64,000 nucleotides of DNA from an uncultured Alistipes sp. (GCA_947623965.1 CANQIF010000002.1:1-64000), one strand, 5' to 3'; shown: positions 44,268 to 53,144, numbered from the stretch's first letter. Numbers and translations are program-made. Notes: generated by a model from the sequence alone, not told the origin.

Positions 44268-45083
44268 CTATTTCTGAAACTTCATCGTATAGCGCCGCAG
44301 CGGCCGGAGAATCGCCATCGGCAGGAGGACCAGCAGCGGAATCCACAGACGGTTCCACCAGTCGGGCACCGTGCAGCGCCGTCCGCGCCACAGAGCCCGC
44401 AGCCCCCGCCGCGCGCAACTGTCGGGCGTGATCAGCGCCCCTACCTTCACGCCGATCCGCTGCCAGTAAGGGGTGAGTCCGTAGAGGTCGGTCGCCACAC
44501 CAGCGGGGCAGACCGCCGTGACGCGGATCCCCTTTTCGCGCACCTCCTTGGCGAAGGCGACCGAAAAAGCCTTCAGATAGGCTTTCGAGGCGCTGTAGAC
44601 GGCCAGCCCCGGGAAGGGCATCCAAAGCGAGTAGGAGGACATGTTCAGAATGCGCCCCCGCCCTCCGATGCCCCGCTCGATCATGCGGGCCGCGTAGTGG
44701 CGGCAGAGTTTCGTCGCGGTCAGGTCGTGCAGCAGCACGATGCGTTCGATCCGCTCGCGCGGCGTGCGCAGCACGTCGCAGAAGGAGAAGATGCCGGCAT
44801 TGTTGACAAGCACGTCGGGTTCGATGCCGGCGGCCGCCACCCGTTCGATGAGCTCCTCGGCCGCATCGATGCGCGCCAGGTCGCAGACGATCGCCGCCGT
44901 GCGCCGGCCGGTCGCCGCCTCGATCTCGGCCTGCACGGCCCGCAGCGGCGCCTCGCGTTCGCCGACGAGCGCCACCTCGTAGCCCAATGCCGCCAGCCGC
45001 AGGGCATAGCAGCGTCCGATGCCCGATCCGGCGCCCGTCACGAGCGCCCAGGCCGTACCCGGCCGAACCGCACCCCGTTTCAT
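44268..45083 (-). CDS. Short-chain dehydrogenase, candidate 3-hydroxysteroid dehydrogenase
   Basis: A 271-residue classical SDR. Cofactor-binding VTGAGSGIGRCYAL, NNAG and the catalytic SSY...Tyr-x3-Lys (YSASKAYLKAF) are present. The C-terminus has a hydrophobic stretch (RLWIPLLVLLPMAIL) and a basic end, suggesting membrane attachment as in steroid-active SDRs. It ends the operon with the SRD5A-like and OYE-type reductases, starting 2 bases before the OYE stop region. By analogy with reported Bacteroidales 5-alpha-reductase/5-beta-reductase/3-beta-HSDH sets, it may reduce a 3-oxo steroid or bile acid. Substrate is inference. Confidence 0.8.
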   Translation of the reverse strand: MKRGAVRPGTAWALVTGAGSGIGRCYALRLAALGYEVALVGEREAPLRAVQAEIEAATGRRTAAIVCDLARIDAAEELIERVAAAGIEPDVLVNNAGIFSFCDVLRTPRERIERIVLLHDLTATKLCRHYAARMIERGIGGRGRILNMSSYSLWMPFPGLAVYSASKAYLKAFSVAFAKEVREKGIRVTAVCPAGVATDLYGLTPYWQRIGVKVGALITPDSCARRGLRALWRGRRCTVPDWWNRLWIPLLVLLPMAILRPLRRYTMKFQK

Positions 45084-45085
45084 GC

Positions 45086-46312
45086 TTATTTGATTTTGGC
45101 CAGCTCCTTCCAGATCTTCTCCGGGATCGGTTCCTGGCAGTTGTGGCAGCATTGCATATCGACCGAGTACATGCGGGCGATGCAGTAGTCGCGGTGGTCG
45201 CACCCCGAGCGGGTCGAAAGGTCGCCCAGCCGCAGTTTTTCGACGAAGGCGGGATCGTTGATGAGGGCGCGCCCCATCTGCACCAGCTCGAACCCTTCGC
45301 CGAGCACCCGCTCGATCCCCTTGCGCGAGACGAGCCCGCCGACGTAGACGAGCGGCATCTTCAGCTCCCGGCGGAACTGCTTCGCCTTTTCGAGGAAGAA
45401 ACACTCCTCGAATTCGTACTGCCGGATCATGAGGTTTCCGAAGAGGTTGACGACGATCTTCTGCGGCCACGACGACCAGGGCATGTAGTAACTCATTGTC
45501 TTGGTTGGAATGCGGCCGCGCATGACGGCCATCGGGGCCTTCGAGACGAAGCCCGACGAGAGTACCAGCCCGTGGACCCCTAACCGCTCGATCTCGCGGG
45601 CGATTTCGAGGCTCTCGGGAAGTTCGATGCCCCCCTTGAAACCATCCTCCATGTTGTGTTTGACTAACACGGCCATCCGGCAGCGCGCAGCCTCCTCCAT
45701 CACCTCTGTGAGGCACATCCGCATGAAGCGCATGCGGTTGTCGAGCGATCCGCCGTATTCGTCGCGGCGGCGGTTCGTGTAGGGCGAGAGGAACTGCGAA
45801 ATGAGGTAGCCGTGGCCGGCGTGCACCTCCACCGAGTCGAACCCCGCCTCGCGGGCCGTGCGGACTGCCCGGCCGAAGTCGCGGGCGAAGGCCTCGCACT
45901 CGGAGCGGCGCATACCGCGCACGAAGGTGGGGGAGTAGAGATTGAATCCCGTCGAGGCCCCCACGGGAAAGCATCCCGCCGTGCTCCAGTGGGTCATATT
46001 GCCGCAGTGGCCGATCTGGATGCCGGCGGCGGCCCCTTCGGTGTGAATCGCATCGGTGATGTCGCGCAGGGCGGGGACGATCTCGGGACGCAGCCAGAGC
46101 TGCTTGTTGAACGAAATGCCGCTGCGGTTGACCGAGGCGTAGGCGAGCGTCGTCATGCCGATGCCGCCGCGGGCTACTGCGACGTGGTACTGCTTGAGCT
46201 GTTCGGTCGGGCCGAAATCCTTGCCCATCGACTCGAAGGCGGCCGAACGGATCGTGCGGTTGCGCAGCGTGAGCGGACCGAGGGTATAGGGGGTGAAGAG
46301 ATTCGATTCCAT
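45086..46312 (-). CDS. Old-yellow-enzyme-type NADH:flavin oxidoreductase, candidate steroid ene-reductase
   Basis: 408 residues forming an OYE TIM barrel with FMN. Key pieces are RSAAFESMGKDFGPTEQLK at the N-terminus, HAGHGYLISQFLSPYTN and RRDEYGGSLDNRMRF, and the FMN-phosphate site YVGGLVSRKG plus VQMGRALINDP. It lacks the C-terminal FAD/NAD domain of BaiCD-type enzymes but ends in a Cys-rich tail (CDHRDYC, CCHNC) that could bind an Fe-S cluster. It sits between the 5-alpha-reductase and SDR genes with gaps of 2-4 bases, suggesting reduction of a delta-4-3-oxo steroid to the 5-beta form. Confidence 0.82.
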   Translation of the reverse strand: MESNLFTPYTLGPLTLRNRTIRSAAFESMGKDFGPTEQLKQYHVAVARGGIGMTTLAYASVNRSGISFNKQLWLRPEIVPALRDITDAIHTEGAAAGIQIGHCGNMTHWSTAGCFPVGASTGFNLYSPTFVRGMRRSECEAFARDFGRAVRTAREAGFDSVEVHAGHGYLISQFLSPYTNRRRDEYGGSLDNRMRFMRMCLTEVMEEAARCRMAVLVKHNMEDGFKGGIELPESLEIAREIERLGVHGLVLSSGFVSKAPMAVMRGRIPTKTMSYYMPWSSWPQKIVVNLFGNLMIRQYEFEECFFLEKAKQFRRELKMPLVYVGGLVSRKGIERVLGEGFELVQMGRALINDPAFVEKLRLGDLSTRSGCDHRDYCIARMYSVDMQCCHNCQEPIPEKIWKELAKIK

Positions 46313-46316
46313 GATG

Positions 46317-47078
46317 TCAGTAGATGAAAGGGAGGATGCGTTTGCGCTTCAGCCGGCGGAACTCGTCGCCGAACTCCGCCTCGTAGCGGCGCCGCAGCGA
46401 GGCGGCGCGGGGAGCTAAGTTGGCGAAGGTCCAGAGGGCGAAGACGGCGCCCGCCCACGACCGCGAGGCGACGGCGAAGCCGATCCACTCGGTCAGCTCG
46501 CCGAAGTAGTTGGCCGAGGTGACGTAGCGGAACATCCCGCCGTAGGGAATGTAGTGGCGCGTGTCGCCCGGACGGCGCAGCCGGCGGATGATCGCATCCG
46601 AATGGAGGTTGATCGCCATGCCGGCGAAGAAGATCGCCGCACCGATGTAGAAGCAGGGCTCCGCCAGCCAGCCGGCGTAGTAGTCCGCCGGGGCGAGGTA
46701 GAAGATCCAGCCTCCCTGCATGAGGGCGTTGAGCGTGTTGAAGAGCATGCCCATGGCGACGATTCCGAGGGGCATCTTCGAGCGGCCGCGCAGGCGCAGC
46801 GGGAAGATGAACGAGCGGTGGAAGTAGTGCAGTTCGAAGAGAAGGAAGAGAACGAGGGGCGCCGCCTCGAATCGCCGGTCGGAGAGCGCCCACAACACCG
46901 CCATGGCGATGAAGACGGGCGACTCCATGAGCATCCAGCCGATGCGGTTCGGGATCGGACGGCCGAACTTCGGATTGAAGAGATAGCCGTAGCCCGCCTC
47001 GACGAACTGCAGGCCGATGAAGACGGCGACGGCCAGGAGGGCCATCACGACGAGGAACGATTCGTAGGCTGCTGTCAT
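46317..47078 (-). CDS. 3-oxo-5-alpha-steroid 4-dehydrogenase (SRD5A-like) membrane reductase
   Basis: 253 residues, about seven helices. FELHYFHRSFIFP at 81-93 corresponds to the HYFHR segment of human SRD5A2 with the catalytic Tyr (here Y85). MLMESP at 49-54 provides the partner Glu (E52). The C-terminal half has INLHSD, YIPYGGMFRYVTSANYFGE and TEWIGFAVAS, the NADPH-binding signature. Such enzymes reduce the delta-4 bond of 3-oxo steroids to 5-alpha. First gene of a tight three-gene operon. I chose the ATG at 47078; the upstream in-frame extension is unrelated. Confidence 0.88.
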   Translation of the reverse strand: MTAAYESFLVVMALLAVAVFIGLQFVEAGYGYLFNPKFGRPIPNRIGWMLMESPVFIAMAVLWALSDRRFEAAPLVLFLLFELHYFHRSFIFPLRLRGRSKMPLGIVAMGMLFNTLNALMQGGWIFYLAPADYYAGWLAEPCFYIGAAIFFAGMAINLHSDAIIRRLRRPGDTRHYIPYGGMFRYVTSANYFGELTEWIGFAVASRSWAGAVFALWTFANLAPRAASLRRRYEAEFGDEFRRLKRKRILPFIY

Positions 47079-47109
47079 CTGTTTCGGTTTTCGTTTGCTT
47101 CGACGGCCG

Positions 47110-47117
47110 TAAAGATA
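47110..47117 (-). promoter_or_regulatory. Possible promoter of the steroid-reductase operon
   Basis: Minus-strand TATCTTTA at 47117-47110, one mismatch to TAnnTTTG, 32 bases before the 5-alpha-reductase start. No good -33 element is seen, so it may need an activator. Confidence 0.35.
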
Positions 47118-47209
47118 GGCAAAAAAAACGAGATTCGGAACCCGGCCCGTTCGCCGAGACGTATCGACCCCTTGTCCGCGGAGGAACAAGGGAGCTGCAA
47201 CGGCCCGAG

Positions 47210-48055
47210 TTCGTAATTTTGAATTTGGAATCTTGAATTATGAATTTGCACCCGAAACGGGTGCAGCAGCCCGCAGCCGCCCCCGGGCGGAGGGCTGCTC
47301 CTTATGGTCGCAGGCCCGTCCGCTCGGCTGCGGGCTTGCCGCGGGTTGTAATCGGTCCGTCAGGACCGAGCGGGCCGGAGCCTCCCGGCGGCGGAGGCCC
47401 GCATCTCGCGTCCCGAAGGTCCGCTCGAGTGTGCTCTCCGCAGGCTGCAGCCCGAGTTTAATTTTGAATCATGAATTTGCGGCTTCGCAAGAAGCCGCTG
47501 CAGCCCGCAGCCGCCTCCGGGCGGAGGGTTGCTCCTTTGCGTCGCAGGCCCACCGCTCGGCTGCGGGGTTGTCGTCAGGTTCGACCTCGCAGAGGTCGGC
47601 GGGCCGCAGCCTGGGGGCGGCGGAGGCCCGCAGTTCGTTGCCGAACGTGCGCGACCTCCGCAGGCTGCGCCCCGAACTCGAATCAAATGCTCCCTTTTTA
47701 ATTTTGAATTTAGAATCTTGAATTTCGGCCTTAAAAAGGCCGAGCGGGCCGGAGCCTCCGCCCAGCGGAGGCCCGCAACTCGCGTCCCGCAGGTCCGCTC
47801 GAGTGTGCTCTCCGCAGGTTGCAGCCCGATCGGTAATTTTGAATTCTTAATCTTGAATTTTGAATTTGTGCCCGAATGGGCGCAGCAGCCCGCAGCCCCC
47901 CCCGGCGGAGGGCTGCTCCTCTACGTCGCAAGCCCGTCCGCTCGGCTGCGGGCTCTTTTCTCGAACTCAATCGCGTCCCGCAGGTCCGCTTCGGGTGCGC
48001 TGCTTCGCAAGCTCCGGCCCGAATATCATTTGCGCCCGAAAAGGCGCAGCGGATC
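47210..48055 (+). repeat. Mosaic repeat island D
   Basis: About 845 bases, forward orientation, the longest island. Variable hairpins: TGCACCC/GGGTGCA (47247-47265), GCGGCTTC-GCAA-GAAGCCGC (47479-47498), CGGCCTT/AAGGCCG (47726-47742), GTGCCC-GAAT-GGGCGC (47868-47883) and GCGCC/GGCGC (48032-48047). There are also CGGTCC/GGACCG and CGACCTC/GAGGTCG pairs and four core copies. It lies between the promoter side of the steroid operon and the 3' end of sir2. Confidence 0.85.
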
Positions 48056-48063
48056 GGGTAGGG

Positions 48064-48753
48064 CTATTGCCGCCGGAGCTGCCCGCACAGCTCCGGCACC
48101 CCTTCGGCGGCCCTTTTGCGGATATGGGTCAGCGGATTGCGGATCGCGCCGAGGTCGGGCATGCCGGGATCGACGAGCCGGACCGGCACGCCGGGCCGGA
48201 GGTAGCGGACGAGCGAGGCGGCAGGGTAGACGGCCAGCGAGGTGCCGATGACCAGAAAGAGGTCGGCCGTCGCGGCGATCCGGGCCGCTTGGTCGAACAT
48301 CGGGACCGCCTCGCCGAAGAAGACGATGTGGGGCCGAAGCAGGGCGCCGTCGGGAGCTGTCGCGTCGAGTTGCTGCTCCCATCCCTCGATCGGGACGATG
48401 AGGTCGGGATCGCGCATCGAGCGGAGCTTCGTCAGTTCGCCGTGCAGGTGCGTGACGCGGCTCGATCCGGCCCGTTCGTGGAGGTTGTCGACGTTTTGCG
48501 TGACGATCTCCACGTCGAAGTCGCGCTCGAGTTCGGCCAGCGCCCGGTGTGCCGCATTGGGCTCGGCAGCGAGCATCTCGCGCCGCCGCTGGTTGTAAAA
48601 TTCGATGACCAGGGCGCGGTTGCGCACTAAGGCTTCGGGAGTGCAGACCTCCTCGATGCGGTAGTTCGCCCAAAGGCCGTCCGCGTCGCGGAAGGTCGCC
48701 AGACCGCTGTCGGCCGAAATGCCGGCTCCGGTGAATACGACGATTTTTTGCAT
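48064..48753 (-). CDS. cobB: Sir2-family NAD-dependent deacylase
   Basis: A 229-residue sirtuin. NAD-binding VVFTGAGISADSGLATFR starts near residue 5, TQNVDNLHERAG carries the active Asn and Asp, and THLHGEL holds the catalytic His near residue 103. The small domain (LRSMRDPDLIVP to LRPHIVFFGE) has no CxxC pairs, so it lacks the usual structural zinc. It should remove acyl groups from protein lysines using NAD+. Gene symbol by family only. Confidence 0.9.
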   Translation of the reverse strand: MQKIVVFTGAGISADSGLATFRDADGLWANYRIEEVCTPEALVRNRALVIEFYNQRRREMLAAEPNAAHRALAELERDFDVEIVTQNVDNLHERAGSSRVTHLHGELTKLRSMRDPDLIVPIEGWEQQLDATAPDGALLRPHIVFFGEAVPMFDQAARIAATADLFLVIGTSLAVYPAASLVRYLRPGVPVRLVDPGMPDLGAIRNPLTHIRKRAAEGVPELCGQLRRQ

Positions 48754-48881
48754 GGTGTCTCTCTTTGATATTTTTAGGGAAGGCGAGGCCCGCGGCTTTT
48801 CGAAACAGCATCGGACCTTCCCGAATCTTCGCAGGAAGCTGTGTGGAAAGGACGTGCCGGGAGCCTGCCGGATCGGGGCGT

Positions 48882-49382
48882 TTACAACATCTCTAACCGT
48901 TTGCGGCGCCGTTCAGCTTGTCGCAGCCGGTCGATCTCCTCGGCGCTTTCGCGGCGGATCCGGCGGATGCGCAGTCGGCAGTAGGCGAACAGCAGCCAGA
49001 TGAAGGGGGCGCAGCCGAGCAGCCGATACATGTTCTCGCGGTTTCCCGTGCGGTCGAAGAGCAGCAGATAGACGGGTATGACGATCCACACGACACCGAC
49101 AGAGCTCACGGCCGCCGAGAGGCGGCGCCAGCGGGTGAGTGGTGCGAGATGCAGGACGGTGACGATCGTCGTCAGCAGGTAGCTGGCTGCTCCGGCGATC
49201 CCGGCGATCAGTTTGGCTGTGCTGAACCACTCGGTCTTGATCGGCAGTAGCATCAGTCCGAAGAAAAAGGTCTTCAGGACGGTCACCCACCACCGTTCGT
49301 TCTGCTTCTGCAGCTGTTCGAGGAGCGCGATGTGGCTTTCCCTGTCAGCGCTTCTCATCTGCCGTTTCGCGAACCATTCCAT
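48882..49382 (-). CDS. Hypothetical membrane protein
   Basis: An unrecognised 166-residue protein. Four hydrophobic segments are visible: WVTVLKTFFFGLMLLPI, AKLIAGIAGAASYLLTTIV, AVSSVGVVWIVIPVYLLLF and APFIWLLFAYC. The ends are charged, with a basic coiled-coil-like tail (EEIDRLRQAERRRKRLEML). The start overlaps the 3' end of the Arc-type gene by 38 bases; a shorter start at 49358 is possible. It appears to be the third gene of the SPFH operon. Confidence 0.65.
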   Translation of the reverse strand: MEWFAKRQMRSADRESHIALLEQLQKQNERWWVTVLKTFFFGLMLLPIKTEWFSTAKLIAGIAGAASYLLTTIVTVLHLAPLTRWRRLSAAVSSVGVVWIVIPVYLLLFDRTGNRENMYRLLGCAPFIWLLFAYCRLRIRRIRRESAEEIDRLRQAERRRKRLEML

Positions 49383-49560
49383 CTTGCGTCTTCGTTTGTT
49401 TCTGCTTTTTCAGGCGGCCGCTGCGGCGCAGCGCGTCGGCGATGATCCACTGCAGCTGGCCGTTGACCGATCGGAATTCATCCTCGGCCCACCGCTCCAG
49501 TTCGGTCATCGTCGCCGCGTCGATGCGCAGTACGAAATTTTTGGTCGTCTCCTTGGCCAT
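49345..49560 (-). CDS. Arc-family ribbon-helix-helix DNA-binding protein
   Basis: 71 residues with a ribbon-helix-helix fold: strand NFVLRIDAATMTELERWAED, then VNGQLQWIIADALRRSGRL. Arc-type proteins bind DNA as dimers. The sequence FRSVNGQLQWII recurs in proteins found next to SPFH genes in Bacteroidales, and here its start is 4 bases after the SPFH stop. It may autoregulate this operon. The Lys/Gln-rich tail is not conserved-looking. Confidence 0.83.
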   Translation of the reverse strand: MAKETTKNFVLRIDAATMTELERWAEDEFRSVNGQLQWIIADALRRSGRLKKQKQTKTQDGMVRETADEKR

Positions 49561-49564
49561 GCCG

Positions 49565-50521
49565 CTAATGGTGAAGCGTTCCGGTGTTGACGACGGGCTG
49601 TGCCGCTTCGTCGGCGCAAAGTACGACGAGCAGGTTCGAAACCATGGCCGCCTTGCGCTCCTCGTCCAGATCGACGATCTGCTGGTCGGAGAGCTGCCGG
49701 AGGGCCATCTGCACCATTGACACGGCCCCCTCGACGATTTTCTCGCGGGCCGAGATGATGGCGTCGGCCTGCTGGCGGCGCAGCATGACGGCGGCGATTT
49801 CGGGGGCGTAAGCCAAGTAGTTGATGCGGGCCTCCATCACCTCGATGCCGGCCAGCTCCAGCCGCTCGTTGAGTGTCTGCTCGAGCTGTTCGTTGATCGC
49901 CTCGCTGTTCGAACGCAGGGTCAGCTCGTCGCTCTTCGCATCGTTGCTGTCGTAGGCGTAGCAGCCGGCGACCTGGCGCAGGGCGGCATCGCTCTGCACG
50001 GCGACGAAGTTTTCGAGGATGTTCATCCGCTTCGAGGCCGAGACGGGGGTGCCGTCGGTCGTGGCGGCGTCGATCTCGAAGACCGCTTTGTAAATATCGT
50101 TCTGCTTGATGCGCCAGACGAGCACCAGACCGATCATGATCGGGTTGCCCGTCTTGTCGTTCACCTTGATCGGATCGACATTGAGGTTGCGGGCGCGCAT
50201 CGAGATCTTCTTGGCGTCGAGGAAGGGGTTCACCCACCAGTAACCCGTCTGGTAGAAGGTGCCGCGGTAGTTGCCGAAGAAGAGCATCACGCGGGCCTGG
50301 TTCGGCTCGAGGAGCATGAAGCCGCCGCAGCAGATGAGCGACCAGAGGGTCAGCGCGATGCCGCCCGCCAGCAGCCAGCCGCCGCCCGGAAGGGCCTCGT
50401 CGAGGCGGATGGCGCCGAGGACGATCAACCAGATGCCGATGCCGATACCGGCCAATACGAGCAGCAGCGCCACGATGCCGTTGCATTTCCAACCGTTGTA
50501 CACGTAGTTCTTGTTCTCCAT
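49565..50521 (-). CDS. SPFH/band-7 domain protein
   Basis: 318 residues. Two N-terminal transmembrane helices (IVALLLVLAGIGIGIWLIVL and WLLAGGIALTLWSLICCGGF) are followed by the SPFH domain. That begins LEPNQARVMLFFGNYRGTFY and includes QTGYWWVNPFLDAKKISMRA, with NINYLAYAPEIAAVMLRRQQA-like coiled coil near 225-260. SPFH proteins form large membrane-associated assemblies linked to microdomains and protease control. It has its own promoter and an Arc-type gene downstream. Confidence 0.9.
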   Translation of the reverse strand: MENKNYVYNGWKCNGIVALLLVLAGIGIGIWLIVLGAIRLDEALPGGGWLLAGGIALTLWSLICCGGFMLLEPNQARVMLFFGNYRGTFYQTGYWWVNPFLDAKKISMRARNLNVDPIKVNDKTGNPIMIGLVLVWRIKQNDIYKAVFEIDAATTDGTPVSASKRMNILENFVAVQSDAALRQVAGCYAYDSNDAKSDELTLRSNSEAINEQLEQTLNERLELAGIEVMEARINYLAYAPEIAAVMLRRQQADAIISAREKIVEGAVSMVQMALRQLSDQQIVDLDEERKAAMVSNLLVVLCADEAAQPVVNTGTLHH

Positions 50522-50558
50522 TTTCGATGTGAGTTAAAATGATATTATTTTGATATTA

Positions 50559-50591
50559 CAAAGATAGTGCACGGAAAAGGAGAAATGCAAA
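50559..50591 (-). promoter_or_regulatory. SPFH operon promoter
   Basis: Minus-strand TATCTTTG at 50566-50559 with TTTG 21 bases upstream (50591-50588), 38 bases before the start codon. Confidence 0.7.
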
Positions 50592-50633
50592 TTTTTCCGG
50601 TGAAATTTTTGTGAATATCGAATAAAGGAGATC

Positions 50634-51306
50634 GGGCTGCAGCGGTTCCTTCCGGAACCGCAAATTCAGAATTCAAAATTCAAGATTCAAAATTGTCAAT
50701 CGGGACGCAGCCTGCGGAGGTCGCGCACGACTGCAAGGAGTTGCGGGCCTCCGCCGTGGGGAGGCTGCGGCCCGCTGTGCCCTTGCGGGCACGAATGAAG
50801 AATTAAAAATGAAAAATGATATTCGGGCTGCAGCCTGCGGAACAGGCAAGTTCGGCAACGAACTGCGGGCCGATTCCATTCAGGAAAAGCCCGCAGCCGA
50901 GCGGACGGACTTACCCGAGCGGACCTGCGGGACGCGAGGATGCAGTCCTCCGCCCGGGGGCGGCTGCGGGCTGCTGCGGTTCCTTCCGGAACCGCAAATT
51001 CAGCATTCAAAATTCAAGATTCAAAATTGCCAATCGGGACGCAACCTGCGGAGGTCACGCACGAAGCAGACTAATAGGATGCGAGCTGCGGGCCTTCGCC
51101 GGGCGAAGCTGCGGCCCGCTGCGGTTCCTTCCGGAACCGCAAATTCAGCATTCAAAATTCAAGATTCAAAATTGCCAATCGGGGCGCAGCTTGCGAAGGA
51201 GCCGCATACGAGCGGACTTGCGGACGCGAGCTGCGGGCCTCCGCCGCCCCCAGGCTGCGGCCCGCACGGCCTTTTCAAGGTCGAAATTCAACATTCAGGA
51301 TTCAAT
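50634..51306 (-). repeat. Mosaic repeat island E
   Basis: About 670 bases in reverse orientation relative to islands A-D. The hairpin GCGGTTCC-TTCC-GGAACCGC appears three times (near 50641, 50977 and 51121), followed by AAATTCAGAATTC-type linkers. There are four inverted core copies (TCGGGACGCAGCCTGCGGAG type) near 50700, 50822, 51037 and 51179. It lies between the SPFH promoter and the 3' end of meaB and has no gene. Confidence 0.85.
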
Positions 51307-51385
51307 ATGAAATGCACGCCGATACCTGCGGCATCGAATCCGACCGCGGCGCGGGCCTTCCGGCGCTCCGCCCCCGCCCCGGTTT

Positions 51386-52495
51386 TCACTTCCCGAAATA
51401 CATCTCCAACAGCTCCTTGGCGGCGATGAACGACGAAACCTTCTCTTCGAGAACGCGCTGTTCGAGCACACCGATCCGCTCCTCGATGGCAGGGTCGTGG
51501 TAGAATGAGTTGCGCAGGGCTTCGTTGATCGTCTCGTACATCCAGTATTTGTTCTGCCGGTTGCGGTTGTGACGGAAGTAGCCGTTGCGTTCGATGTGTT
51601 CGATATACTCCTCGACCCCTTTCCAGACCTCTTCGAGCCCCTCTTCGGTGACGGCCGAGCAGGTGCAGACCTTCGGCCGCCAGTCCGACTCGGGGGTGGG
51701 GAAGAGGCGGAGCGCCCCCTGGAACTGCGTGCGGGCCAGTTCGGCCTTGTGGCGGTTCTCGCCGTCGGCCTTCGTGATGACCATCATGTCGGCCATCTCC
51801 ATGATGCCGCGCTTGATCCCCTGCAGCTCGTCGCCTGCGCCCGAGATCTGCAGCAGCAGGAACATGTCCACCATCGAGTGGACGGCCGTTTCGGACTGCC
51901 CGACGCCGACCGTCTCGATGAAGATCACGTCGAATCCCGCCGCTTCGCACAGCACGATCGTCTCGCGCGTCTTGCGCGCCACGCCGCCTAACGACCCCGC
52001 CGAGGGGGAGGGGCGGATGAAGATGTCGGGGTTGGCCGAAATGCTCGCCATGCGGGTCTTGTCGCCCAGAATCGAACCGCCGCTCCGCTCCGACGAGGGG
52101 TCGATGGCCAGCACGGCCAGTTTGTGGTGCAGCCGCACGACCATGTCTCCCACCGCCTCGATGAAGGTCGATTTGCCCGCTCCCGGAACGCCTGTAATGC
52201 CGATGCGCACCGAACGGCCCGCGTGCGGCAGGCACCCTTCGATGATCTGCTGCGCCTGGGCGTAGTGTTCGGGATTGCTCGACTCGATGAGCGTGATGGC
52301 GCGCGAGAGGATCGTGATGTCGCCCCGCAGGATGCCGGCGATATACTCCTCGGTGGTGAGGGCGCGCTTGCGCCGCCGCGTGAAATAGGGGTTGACGATC
52401 GGTTGTTCGGCGACCCCCTCGGCGACCTCCAGCGCCGTGTCGTGGTGCGTGTCGGCGTATTCGCGTTCGTAATGGTTGATCTTCGTGAAGCTCAT
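51386..52495 (-). CDS. meaB: Methylmalonyl-CoA mutase-associated GTPase MeaB
   Basis: A 369-residue G3E-family GTPase. The P-loop is GITGVPGAGKSTFIEAVG near 98-113, then DPSSERSGGSILGDKTRM, ETVGVGQSE and ITKADGENR. MeaB protects and reloads the B12-dependent methylmalonyl-CoA mutase. The mutase genes are not in the window, but the downstream enzymes of the same propionate route (mce, mmd) diverge from it across repeat island F. A TATCTTCG near 52518-52525 on the minus strand is a possible weak promoter. Confidence 0.93.
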   Translation of the reverse strand: MSFTKINHYEREYADTHHDTALEVAEGVAEQPIVNPYFTRRRKRALTTEEYIAGILRGDITILSRAITLIESSNPEHYAQAQQIIEGCLPHAGRSVRIGITGVPGAGKSTFIEAVGDMVVRLHHKLAVLAIDPSSERSGGSILGDKTRMASISANPDIFIRPSPSAGSLGGVARKTRETIVLCEAAGFDVIFIETVGVGQSETAVHSMVDMFLLLQISGAGDELQGIKRGIMEMADMMVITKADGENRHKAELARTQFQGALRLFPTPESDWRPKVCTCSAVTEEGLEEVWKGVEEYIEHIERNGYFRHNRNRQNKYWMYETINEALRNSFYHDPAIEERIGVLEQRVLEEKVSSFIAAKELLEMYFGK

Positions 52496-52589
52496 GATGC
52501 GGTTCGGTTCTTTTCTGCGAAGATACGAGGAAAATTGAAAAATCGGAAACGAAACGGGAAAAATAAGATGATGCCGCCGGTTCTGTCGG

Positions 52590-53060
52590 CGGCGGGGTGT
52601 GTAACCGGTTCGTCAGGACCGTGCGGGCCGCAGCCTCCCCGTTGTGAGGTCTGCAGCTCGCGTTCCGAAGGTCTGCTCGAGTAAGCCCGTCCGCTTGGCT
52701 GCGGGCTGGCCTTGGGTGGGAATCGACCTCGCAAGAGGTCGGCGGGCCGCAGCCTCCGCCCGGCGGAGGCCCGCAACTCCTCTGCGTCGTTGCGCCCTCC
52801 GCAGGCCGCGGCCCGAATAGATGCCCAACCGATCCTTATTAATTTTGAATCTTGAATTTTGAATGCTGAATTTGCGCCCGAATGGGCGCAGCGGGCCGCA
52901 GCCTCCCGGCGGCGGAGGCCCGCAGTTCGTGGCCGAATTTGCGAGCGCTCCGCAGGCTGCTGCCCGAATTGGAATGTACGCCCAAACGTGTCCAGCGGGA
53001 TTATTTTATTTTGAATCTTGAATCTTGAATTTGCGGCTCCGAGAAGGAGCCGCAGCCGCC
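52590..53060 (+). repeat. Mosaic repeat island F
   Basis: About 470 bases, forward orientation, in a divergent gap between meaB and mce. Variable hairpins: CGACCTC-GCAA-GAGGTCG (near 52725-52742), GCGCCC-GAAT-GGGCGC (near 52874-52889) and GCGGCTCC/GGAGCCGC (near 53032-53053). Two core copies occur near 52798 and 52950. It is the only island not at the 3' end of any gene. Confidence 0.85.
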
Positions 53061-53112
53061 CGCGGCGCATTTCGCCCCGCCTGCAATCCGCCTGTAAAAA
53101 AGTTTCGAAAAA

Positions 53113-53144
53113 ATTGGCCGATGAAAAAGAATAAATTATCTTTG
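53113..53144 (+). promoter_or_regulatory. mce-mmd operon promoter
   Basis: ATTG at 53113-53116, a 20-base gap, then TATCTTTG at 53137-53144, 67 bases before mce. Confidence 0.7.

Noticed and set aside
47233..47721. Open frames inside repeat islands, for example 162 codons in island D
   Set aside because: They are made of repeat modules (RPQPPPG-like strings), appear in several frames of every island, and have no start context.
49345..49560. Toxin-antitoxin module reading of the Arc-type gene
   Set aside because: The neighbouring small gene is a four-helix membrane protein with no toxin fold, and the other neighbour is an SPFH protein.
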